From NCBI GenBank assembly GCA_030634785.1, contig DAOWAC010000060.1:1-6199 (forward strand): 6,199 nt of DNA, in the 5' to 3' direction. Source of the stretch: Chloroflexota bacterium (GTDB taxonomy: Archaea > Iainarchaeota > Iainarchaeia > Iainarchaeales > GCA-2688035). This document shows positions 1-5,025 of this stretch, in pieces; the first letter of the stretch is position 1; every line of letters begins with the position of its first letter. The position numbers and the translations under genes are program-made. The notes under the pieces are model-generated. The model worked only from the letters and a program-made list of their open reading frames with translations, was not told the DNA's origin and ran no database searches.

Positions 1-1
1 A

Positions 2-541
2 GATATTTTTAATGGAAGAATTATGAGACGCCAGCATTATGGTTTTTTGCGTTATTCTTCAGAGCTTATGACTTGTGGTGTTGCTTTAAGCAGGGAAAAT
101 GATTACGGTGGCTGGATTCAGTACCAATTCCCTTCGCTCTTGCGAAAACTTGGTTCAAGCAAGGGTTTGAGAAATTTAAAGAAAGGACTTGGCTTAAAGA
201 TAGGAAATGAAATGCATTCGAGTTCAAGAGCAGTAATTTCGCAGGATTTGCCTTTTTTGCAGATTGCTTTTCAAAAAAAGGAAAACGCAATTTCAATGGC
301 AGCAGGGCTTGATTTAACTATTGAAGAAATTGCTTTCCTTCTTGGAACAAAGCCGACTACAAAAAAATCAAAAACAATTTTTGATGCTGCACAGGAAATT
401 AGGAAAACTGAGCTTGTTGAAAAAAGAAAGCATGGTTTTGATAAAAGCGTAATTGAAAAGTCTGTAGAACTAAAAGGTCTTCAGGATTCTGTTGAAAAAG
501 ATTCGGGTGAAGAATCACGTCAGCAAACCAGTCTTTTTTAA
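2..541 (+). CDS. rfcL: Replication factor C large subunit, C-terminal part (5' truncated)
   Basis: This is the C-terminal part of the archaeal clamp loader large subunit, which with RfcS opens the PCNA ring and loads it on primed DNA. The frame stays open to the window's left edge: codons before the ATG at 23 read DIFNGRI, continuing into MRRQHYGFLRYSSELM and TCGVALSR. That is the conserved region after the AAA+ core in RfcL, so ATG 23 is an internal methionine and the gene begins outside the window. About 179 residues are visible. They include a lysine-rich collar-like helical region, with LDLTIEEIAFLLG near visible residues 103-115, followed by a charged linker. The protein ends in QQTSLF, which resembles the start of a PCNA-interacting (PIP) motif but lacks the usual following aromatic pair. 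The stop TAA overlaps the convergent pheT stop by four bases. Family assignment is by recalled motif similarity, not a search. Confidence 0.88.
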   Translation, partial: DIFNGRIMRRQHYGFLRYSSELMTCGVALSRENDYGGWIQYQFPSLLRKLGSSKGLRNLKKGLGLKIGNEMHSSSRAVISQDLPFLQIAFQKKENAISMAAGLDLTIEEIAFLLGTKPTTKKSKTIFDAAQEIRKTELVEKRKHGFDKSVIEKSVELKGLQDSVEKDSGEESRQQTSLF

Positions 542-2187
542 ATCTCTATTTCCAAGACTGCTGTTTGTTGGTCCAATCCAAAGTTTTGCATTGTTTTCTT
601 GCTTAATTCGCCTAAAAATCCTTTCTTGCCTTCAATTGCAATTTCTGCACTTTTTCCGCTTTCTAATCCGCTTTGAGTTTTGTTTTCTTTAAGAGAATAT
701 TTAAAGCCAACATTGTCAGCGATTGCGTCAAGAACTCCTTTTGAAACATTAAAGTCTGCTCCTTTTCCTGAGAAAACAATACACAACTTGTTTTTTTCAA
801 TAGTTCCTGTTTCTGCTTTTGAATCAAGTTCCAACGTTTTTCCAATTTCAAAAATCTTTTGAGGAAATTGAGCATGCTTATTTTTTCCCAAAAACTCCAA
901 AAGCTCGGGGTAAACGTTTTTTCTAAAAACAGTGTATTTTTCGCTTACAGGATTTTCAATTTCAACAAATTGTTCTTTTTTAGAATCAAATCCAATCATT
1001 TCAGCCTGCTTTTCCTTGCTTGTCATTGTAAAAGTTAAAACACCCTGTAATCCAAGTCCAACGCAAACATTTTCACATGCTCTTTTGAATTTTTTTGTTT
1101 TAAGTTCAGAGCCTTTTGTTGAAATTCTTATTGGTTCTGGTTCAATCTTGTTGTAGCCATAACTTATTATTGCATCTTCTGCAACATCAACAGGGTGCAG
1201 TATGTCTGGTCTGTATGCAGGATATTTGCACAAGAGTTTTTTACCCTTTATTGTAACATCATATCTTGCTCTTTTCAAAAGTTCAACGATTTGTTTTGTG
1301 CTCAGCTCAAGTCCGCTAATTTTTTTAATCTCGTCAACTTCAACAGTTATTTTTCCAGGAGTAAAATCAGGGGTGACAATTGTCTTATTTGGATACTTTA
1401 TTTTGACACTGTAAATATCAAATCCGCGTTCACCAAAAGCTGAAACCATTACGTTCAAAGCAGTGTTTACTGTTTCCTGACTGTGTCCTGTTACTTCCAC
1501 CAAAAACTCTTTTGTACTCATTGCAACCTTGCCTGTAAGCTGTGAGTTAATTATTGGCGGCATGCTTGCTACAACCTTTTTACTGTCTTCAAAAATCGGG
1601 AATTTTGCAAATCCCTCTAATAAGTGTTTGAATTCTTTTCCTTTCGGATGTTCTAACAAAATTTCTTCCAAATCCATTTCGATTCTGTATTCGAGGGGAA
1701 TAAACTTTTTTACTCTTGGATCATATGCTCTGTAATGCATTGGCTGTTTTAGCTTGCTCCAGTCGTAAATTCCAACAGCTGCTTCTTTTCTTTTTCTTCC
1801 AAATGTTCCGCAAACTTTTTCCTGAGAATTGATTATTTGCACTAGCATTTCTTCGTTTATTTTTACGTTTTTTATAACAGCTGCAGCAATATAGGGTCTT
1901 ATTTTTGCCATGTTCTTATCTACAATAACTGAAACATTGCTTTTCCTAACTTTGTATTTTGGAAGCCCTTTTTCTATTCCAATTCTTGCCCTAATTTCTC
2001 TTGCAATTCCCTCTGCACTCAGTAAATCAGGTCTGTTAGTGTCCTTCTCATCAATTACAATTCTGTCTCCTTCAACAAGTTCAATTTCGCCCTTTGCAAA
2101 TTCTATTGCTTCCTCTAATTGCTTGGCGTCAAGTTTTTTTCCAATAAGCTTTTGCAAATCCCTCTTGCTTGCTTCAACATTAGGCAT
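538..2187 (-). CDS. pheT: Phenylalanyl-tRNA synthetase beta subunit (archaeal type)
   Basis: This is the beta subunit of cytoplasmic (alpha-beta)2 PheRS; with PheS it charges tRNA-Phe and supplies the editing site. At 549 residues it has the length of the archaeal/eukaryotic form, without the bacterial N-terminal tRNA-binding-like extension. The N-terminal region has NRPDLLSAEGIAREIR (about 51-66). A B3/B4 editing-type domain spans about 95-260 (GRKRKEAAVGIYDW at 130-143, FPIFEDSKK at 196-204, MPPIINS at 209-215). A B5 domain lies at about 272-350 with YRPDILHPVDVAEDAI at 325-340. The C-terminal catalytic-like domain (about 360-549) has GLGLQGVLTF, ENPVSEKYTVFR and FPQKIFEIG, and ends in LGELSKK...FGLDQQTAVLEIEI. 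The start ATG at 2187 gives the expected MPNVEASKRDL N-terminus, with GGTG nine bases upstream as a ribosome-binding site. It is transcribed after pheS, 76 bases downstream. Its stop overlaps the opposing rfcL stop. Confidence 0.96.
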   Translation of the reverse strand: MPNVEASKRDLQKLIGKKLDAKQLEEAIEFAKGEIELVEGDRIVIDEKDTNRPDLLSAEGIAREIRARIGIEKGLPKYKVRKSNVSVIVDKNMAKIRPYIAAAVIKNVKINEEMLVQIINSQEKVCGTFGRKRKEAAVGIYDWSKLKQPMHYRAYDPRVKKFIPLEYRIEMDLEEILLEHPKGKEFKHLLEGFAKFPIFEDSKKVVASMPPIINSQLTGKVAMSTKEFLVEVTGHSQETVNTALNVMVSAFGERGFDIYSVKIKYPNKTIVTPDFTPGKITVEVDEIKKISGLELSTKQIVELLKRARYDVTIKGKKLLCKYPAYRPDILHPVDVAEDAIISYGYNKIEPEPIRISTKGSELKTKKFKRACENVCVGLGLQGVLTFTMTSKEKQAEMIGFDSKKEQFVEIENPVSEKYTVFRKNVYPELLEFLGKNKHAQFPQKIFEIGKTLELDSKAETGTIEKNKLCIVFSGKGADFNVSKGVLDAIADNVGFKYSLKENKTQSGLESGKSAEIAIEGKKGFLGELSKKTMQNFGLDQQTAVLEIEI

Positions 2188-2267
2188 TAAAGGTCACACC
2201 CCTTTAGTGCGGGTGTCATCTTCGCTTTGCTCGATGCCACATGCTTGTTTCGCTCGCATTTATTCAT
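2187..2267 (-). CDS. Possible 26-residue coupled small protein between pheS and pheT
   Basis: I do not recognise this frame as any known protein. It begins with MNKCERNKHV, is lysine-rich and basic, carries two cysteines (C4 and C24) and ends in ALKGCDL. Its ATG overlaps the pheS stop in an ATGA arrangement. GGTGG at 2272-2276 lies four bases upstream as a plausible ribosome-binding site. Its TAA overlaps the pheT ATG by one base (TAATG). It therefore bridges the two synthetase genes with no untranslated base, which is what translational coupling would look like. A second, shorter frame from ATG 2259 to TGA 2194 (21 residues) also exists in another phase. The host stretch is much richer in G+C and CG dinucleotides than its neighbours, so the frame may be accidental within an inserted repeat. 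It contains no phenylalanine codon, so it is not a Phe-sensing leader peptide. Confidence 0.3.
   Translation of the reverse strand: MNKCERNKHVASSKAKMTPALKGCDL
2188..2216 (-). promoter_or_regulatory. pheT ribosome-binding site inside alternative hairpins
   Basis: The strand carrying pheT has GGTG (2197-2200) nine bases before the ATG, a match to the archaeal anti-Shine-Dalgarno sequence. Two perfect 6-bp inverted repeats overlap here. ACACCC (2196-2201) pairs with GGGTGT (2211-2216) across a 9-base loop and would bury the GGTG in its stem. TAAAGG (2188-2193) pairs with CCTTTA (2201-2206) across a 7-base loop and would leave GGTG in the loop, directly beside the start codon. Base 2201 is used by both, so the two cannot form together. 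A regulatory role is inference from geometry alone. Confidence 0.4.
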
Positions 2268-3733
2268 TCAACCACCTGTTTTGTGTTTCTTAACCATGTT
2301 AAATCCTGTGAGAACAATTGCCGGATGTCCTTTATGTTTAGTGCGCACATTGCAAGTCTGTCAATTCCGATTCCCCATGCAAGAACAGGTTCTTTTACTC
2401 CGAGTGGTTGTGTTAGTTCTGGTCTGAAGATTCCTGCTCCGCCTAATTCAATCCATCCAAGTTTTGGATGTTTAACACTTAACTGAACTGATGGTTCTGT
2501 AAAAGGGTAATAATCTGGAAGGAATTTGGTTTCTTTTGTTTGTCCAAATTCAACTGCGAATTCTTTTAGCATTCCAAGCAAGTGCTTGAAAGAAAAATCT
2601 TTTCCGATAATTATTCCTTCCATTTGGTTAAATTCAATTAAATGAGACGCATCAACAACGTCCGGTCTGTAACATCTTGCGATTGAAAAGTACTTTCCTG
2701 GAATTTTAACTCCTTTAGCAAGTTGTCTTGCACTGTGAGCTGTTCCATGTGCTGCAGGCATTACTTTTCTTGCAATGTCTTCACTCCACTTATAGTCCCA
2801 TCCTTTGCTTCCTGTCTTCCAGCCATTTTCATGAGCTGCCTTAACTCTTTCAACAATTTTTTTGTCAGGGAGTCTTCCTGTTTTTGGCTGTTTTAATTGA
2901 TAAGTATCAGTCCACTGTCTTGCAGGGTGCCCCTGTGGTTGAAACAATGCATCAAAATTGTAAAATTCCTGTGTTATAAGCGGGCTTTTCATTTCCTTAA
3001 AGCCAAGTTCTAAAAGTTTTGCTCTTGCATTGTCAAGGAATTGAACATAAGGATGTTTTTTTCCGATGAAAATTTTTGGAACTGCTCCATAAACATTGTA
3101 TGCTCTTTTTTTTACTGTTTCAAGTAATGCAATTGCTTTTTTTCCATCGGCTGTAAGCAGGGCTTTTTTTTCAACGTCAATAACTTTTTCTGCAAGCCCT
3201 CTTTTCAAAGCTTCCTGCAGTGCTTTTTTTTCTTCCTTGTTTAATTCAAGTGCTTCTTTTATTTTTTTCATTGTCTTTTCAAGCGGGTAATTTCCTTCAA
3301 GGAATTCTTTTTCAAGTCCTGTAAATTCAAGTACTGTTTTTTTTCCTCCCTGAATGCTAATCCAGGCGTTTCTTTTTGCAAGTCCCATTGCAACATTGAA
3401 TTCTGGTCTGTTAAGCTGGCTTTTTTTGAAAACGTCTTCTAGGCTTCCTTTGCCTTTCATTTGCTGGAGTGCTTCTACAAAGAGTCTTTCAGGCAGTGCT
3501 TTTCTCAAACTACTTTTTCCAATTGCTGTTAAAACAATTGTTTCTTTTTTTTCTTCTTCAATTTTTGCAAGTTCTTTTTCTTTAAGCCATTCAATTGCAC
3601 GTCTTACGCTGTCAATAGGCAATTCAGACTTTTGGGCAATTTCTTCCATTGTCTTAGGCTTTTCGGAATCAAGTGCTTTCAGTGCCTTTGTTTCTATTAT
3701 ACTAAGGCTTTCAACCTTTTGTTTCAAATCCAT
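2264..3733 (-). CDS. pheS: Phenylalanyl-tRNA synthetase alpha subunit (archaeal type)
   Basis: This is the catalytic alpha subunit of cytoplasmic PheRS, a class II synthetase that activates phenylalanine and transfers it to tRNA-Phe. It has 489 residues, typical of the archaeal/eukaryotic form. The N-terminal 210 residues look like successive winged-helix modules (for example TMEEIAQKSELPIDSVRRAI at 28-47), as in archaeal/eukaryotic PheS. The catalytic domain starts near 224 with KKHPYVQFLDNARAKLLELG (motif 1 region), then FDALFQPQGHPARQ at 260-273. Motif 2 is FSIARCYRPDVVDASHLIEF at 349-368 followed by NQMEG. The Phe pocket region is YYPFTEPSVQLS at 408-419, then GWIELGGAGIFRPE at 426-439. 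Motif 3 is VLAWGIGIDRLAM at 450-462 with Arg459. The start at 3733 gives MDLKQKVES and sits a few bases from the expected transcription start of an upstream TATA box, so the 5' leader is very short. It is the first gene of the pheS-pheT operon. Confidence 0.97.
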   Translation of the reverse strand: MDLKQKVESLSIIETKALKALDSEKPKTMEEIAQKSELPIDSVRRAIEWLKEKELAKIEEEKKETIVLTAIGKSSLRKALPERLFVEALQQMKGKGSLEDVFKKSQLNRPEFNVAMGLAKRNAWISIQGGKKTVLEFTGLEKEFLEGNYPLEKTMKKIKEALELNKEEKKALQEALKRGLAEKVIDVEKKALLTADGKKAIALLETVKKRAYNVYGAVPKIFIGKKHPYVQFLDNARAKLLELGFKEMKSPLITQEFYNFDALFQPQGHPARQWTDTYQLKQPKTGRLPDKKIVERVKAAHENGWKTGSKGWDYKWSEDIARKVMPAAHGTAHSARQLAKGVKIPGKYFSIARCYRPDVVDASHLIEFNQMEGIIIGKDFSFKHLLGMLKEFAVEFGQTKETKFLPDYYPFTEPSVQLSVKHPKLGWIELGGAGIFRPELTQPLGVKEPVLAWGIGIDRLAMCALNIKDIRQLFSQDLTWLRNTKQVVE

Positions 3734-3759
3734 TTTGCATTCACTTACAATAATGAGTA

Positions 3760-3767
3760 ATATAAAA
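3760..3767 (-). promoter_or_regulatory. TATA box for pheS
   Basis: On the minus strand this reads TTTTATAT, close to the archaeal TTTAWATA box. It is centred about 30 bases upstream of the pheS ATG, placing transcription start within roughly 4-7 bases of the start codon. It is the only good box in the 67-base divergent gap reading in this direction. Confidence 0.6.
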
Positions 3768-3770
3768 GTC

Positions 3771-3780
3771 TTTTAATATA
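3771..3780 (+). promoter_or_regulatory. TATA box for nob1
   Basis: The plus strand reads TTTTAATATA here, centred about 25 bases before the ATG at 3801. That spacing puts the transcription start at or beside the start codon. No Shine-Dalgarno-like sequence lies between the box and the ATG, consistent with a leaderless mRNA. Confidence 0.6.
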
Positions 3781-3800
3781 TAACAGCAACACTTTCATAC

Positions 3801-4295
3801 ATGCTTTACTTAATTGACAGTTCTGCGGTATTAAACGATTTTGGCTTTGAATTCCTTCCGGAACACAAATATGTTACAACTCAGCTTGCAATTGCAGAAT
3901 TCAAAGATTTGAGAAGCAGGCATTTAATGGAAAATGCATTGCAGCAAAACCTTCTTTCAATTGAGGAATCAAGCAAGGAAAGTCTGCAAAGTGTAACTGA
4001 AGAAGTTTCCAAAAAGGGTTTTAACAAATTGAGCAAAACAGATTTTTCCATTCTTGCTCTTGCACTTGACTTAAAAAAACAAGACAAAAAATTCCTTCTA
4101 ATAACAGACGATTACAGCATTCAGAATTTTGCCAAAATTCTTGAAATTTCATTTGAATCAGCAATGCGTGGCGAAATAGGCAAAACAATTGCATTTTCTC
4201 TTTCCTGTCCTTCTTGTGGAAAAACTCTGCCTTCAGGCTCAAAAGAGCAAAAATGCCCTGTTTGCGGTTCTTCTTTGAACAGAAAAAAGCGTTAA
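3801..4295 (+). CDS. nob1: Nob1-type endonuclease (PIN domain plus zinc ribbon)
   Basis: This is probably the archaeal Nob1 endonuclease, which matures the 3' end of 16S rRNA in the small ribosomal subunit. An N-terminal PIN domain carries the expected acidic residues: Asp6 in LIDSSAVL, Glu33 in IAEFKDL, Asp81 in LSKTDFSILALAL, and Asp103/Asp104 in LLITDDYSIQN. A C-terminal zinc ribbon has CPSC at 136-139 and CPVC at 152-155. The 164-residue length is normal for archaeal Nob1. TDDYSIQN followed by a short linker and zinc ribbon separates it from VapC toxins, which are PIN-only and usually paired with an antitoxin gene; none is present here. The gene is transcribed divergently from pheS and probably from a leaderless message. 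The 113 bases after it, up to 4409, contain no convincing terminator. Confidence 0.9.
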   Translation: MLYLIDSSAVLNDFGFEFLPEHKYVTTQLAIAEFKDLRSRHLMENALQQNLLSIEESSKESLQSVTEEVSKKGFNKLSKTDFSILALALDLKKQDKKFLLITDDYSIQNFAKILEISFESAMRGEIGKTIAFSLSCPSCGKTLPSGSKEQKCPVCGSSLNRKKR

Positions 4296-4366
4296 AAGAC
4301 CTGTAAAATGCTTTAAAACACCAAAAAAACAGGCAAACATTAACCAATTCACTACTTATAGTTACA

Positions 4367-4374
4367 TTTATATA
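4367..4374 (+). promoter_or_regulatory. Perfect archaeal TATA box for the membrane-protein operon
   Basis: TTTATATA matches the TTTAWATA consensus exactly. Transcription start is expected about 25 bases downstream, near 4395-4399, just before the G-rich stretch AGGGGGGGT at 4398-4406. This makes the ATG at 4409, not the one at 4464, the first start codon on the message. Confidence 0.6.
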
Positions 4375-4408
4375 TTTCTTTTGCTGCAATCTATATTAGG
4401 GGGGGTAT

Positions 4409-4462
4409 ATGTTTTGGAATTCTCCCTTTTTTAGCGCAGTCATATTACTAGATGTGAATTAA
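4409..4462 (+). CDS. Possible 17-residue hydrophobic leader peptide or small protein
   Basis: The frame encodes MFWNSPFFSAVILLDVN, a short aromatic and hydrophobic peptide that I do not recognise. It is preceded by AGGGGGGGT ending three bases before the ATG, which could pair with the anti-Shine-Dalgarno sequence. It lies about 12 bases after the transcription start predicted from the TTTATATA box. Its TAA ends one base before the ATG of the next gene, so translation could pass directly to that gene. Existence rests on this context only; 17 codons is too short for codon statistics. If it is not translated, the 4296-4463 stretch is simply an untranslated region with a G7 tract. Confidence 0.35.
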   Translation: MFWNSPFFSAVILLDVN

Positions 4463-4463
4463 A

Positions 4464-4823
4464 ATGTTGACACAATTTCTTGCACATGCATTGTCTTTTG
4501 ACTTGGTTTGGATACTGGGGGTTATCATGGGCAATTTGCACTGGCTATTTGCTCTTGGTGCTTTTGTTATAATTTCACAGAATGGCAAAAGACCAGTTTG
4601 GCATTTTTTGGTTACTGTTGGATTGCTTTGGGCAATTCTTGACGTTGAACACTTTATGCATTTGGCTTTTGTTCCAATGCTTATTTTTGTTCCATTGGAT
4701 TGGACCATAAAACTTTTTATTGAAAATACTTCTTTGGAAAAGCATGGCTTGAAAATCATTGTAACAACGTTCTTGCTTTTAGCTTTTGTAAACACGTTTT
4801 TGTTCAAATTTCCAGGTGCTTAA
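4464..4823 (+). CDS. Small multi-pass membrane protein of unknown function
   Basis: This is a 119-residue hydrophobic protein that I do not recognise. About four membrane segments are visible, near residues 11-22, 27-38, 46-76 (probably two passes broken around 66-71) and 97-113. Charged and histidine residues are unusually placed inside the third hydrophobic stretch: His47, Asp60, Glu62, His63 and His66 (LDVEHFMH). That could be a polar cluster in the bilayer, with no known function to name. The start ATG follows GTGA at 4454-4457 as a weak ribosome-binding site and lies one base after the stop of the 17-codon frame. A reading frame of similar length on the opposite strand is polar and cysteine-rich and looks like a shadow. 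A 53-residue membrane protein follows 11 bases downstream. Confidence 0.7.
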   Translation: MLTQFLAHALSFDLVWILGVIMGNLHWLFALGAFVIISQNGKRPVWHFLVTVGLLWAILDVEHFMHLAFVPMLIFVPLDWTIKLFIENTSLEKHGLKIIVTTFLLLAFVNTFLFKFPGA

Positions 4824-4834
4824 AGGTGGGTAAT

Positions 4835-4996
4835 TTGAAAGCAGTTTTTGATTCAGTGCTTTATACAATAGCGTCACTTACTCTTCTGGTTTTCGGAGCT
4901 ATGTTTTTTGGAATCGCTGATTGGTTTGGAATGATATTTTCTGTTCCTGGTTTTGTTGTAGGGTTTTTTCTTATATTTACTACTATTGCAAAGTAA
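4835..4996 (+). CDS. 53-residue two-helix membrane protein, TTG start
   Basis: This short gene encodes 53 residues beginning MKAVFDSVLYTIASLTL (TTG read as Met) and ending in FTTIAK. Two hydrophobic segments, about residues 8-27 and 32-51, are separated by a short turn with Asp29-Trp30, suggesting a helical hairpin in the membrane. The TTG is chosen because AAAGGTGGG (4822-4830), a strong archaeal ribosome-binding site, precedes it by about five bases. An in-frame GTG at 4826 would lie inside that site, and the first ATG (codon 23) would cut the first helix. The ribosome-binding site abuts the stop of the preceding membrane gene, so the two are very likely cotranscribed. I do not recognise a family. 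Confidence 0.6.
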   Translation: MKAVFDSVLYTIASLTLLVFGAMFFGIADWFGMIFSVPGFVVGFFLIFTTIAK

Positions 4997-5010
4997 GCAA
5001 ATTATAATTC

Positions 5011-5025
5011 AAAAAAGTTTTTTTT
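5011..5025. terminator. Two-way T-tract terminator between convergent genes
   Basis: A6, one G, then T8 lies between the stop of the small membrane gene (4996) and the stop of the opposing surface-protein gene (5025-5027). The T8 reads as an oligo-T archaeal terminator for the plus-strand operon. The A6 reads as T6 for the minus-strand gene. The arms can also form a weak A-T hairpin. Confidence 0.55.

Noticed and set aside
23..541. rfcL C-terminal frame as a complete 172-residue gene starting at ATG 23
   Set aside because: The frame is open to the window edge, and the upstream codons (DIFNGRI) continue the conserved RfcL sequence, so the true start lies outside the window.
2194..2267. Phe-codon attenuation leader peptide for pheT
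   Set aside because: Neither small frame in the gap contains a phenylalanine codon, and no T-run follows the hairpins, so classical attenuation is not supported.
1910..2293. 127-residue plus-strand frame across the start of pheT
   Set aside because: It is antisense to well-conserved pheT codons, Ser/Leu-rich as expected of such shadows, and has no promoter or ribosome-binding site.
3354..3776. 140-residue plus-strand frame over the 5' half of pheS
   Set aside because: It is antisense to PheS winged-helix codons, Ser/Phe/Leu-rich, and runs into the divergent promoter. It is a shadow.
3801..4295. VapC-type toxin as the identity of the PIN-domain protein
   Set aside because: The zinc ribbon, the TDDYSIQN motif and the absence of an antitoxin gene fit Nob1 instead.
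4300..4333. CCTGT...ACAGG inverted repeat after nob1 as a terminator
   Set aside because: The stem is only 5 bp with a 24-base loop and no T-run follows on the plus strand.
4448..4807. 119-residue reading frame on the minus strand
   Set aside because: It lies opposite a convincing membrane-protein gene, is polar and cysteine-rich without a motif, and would end inside the coupled plus-strand start region. It is treated as a shadow.
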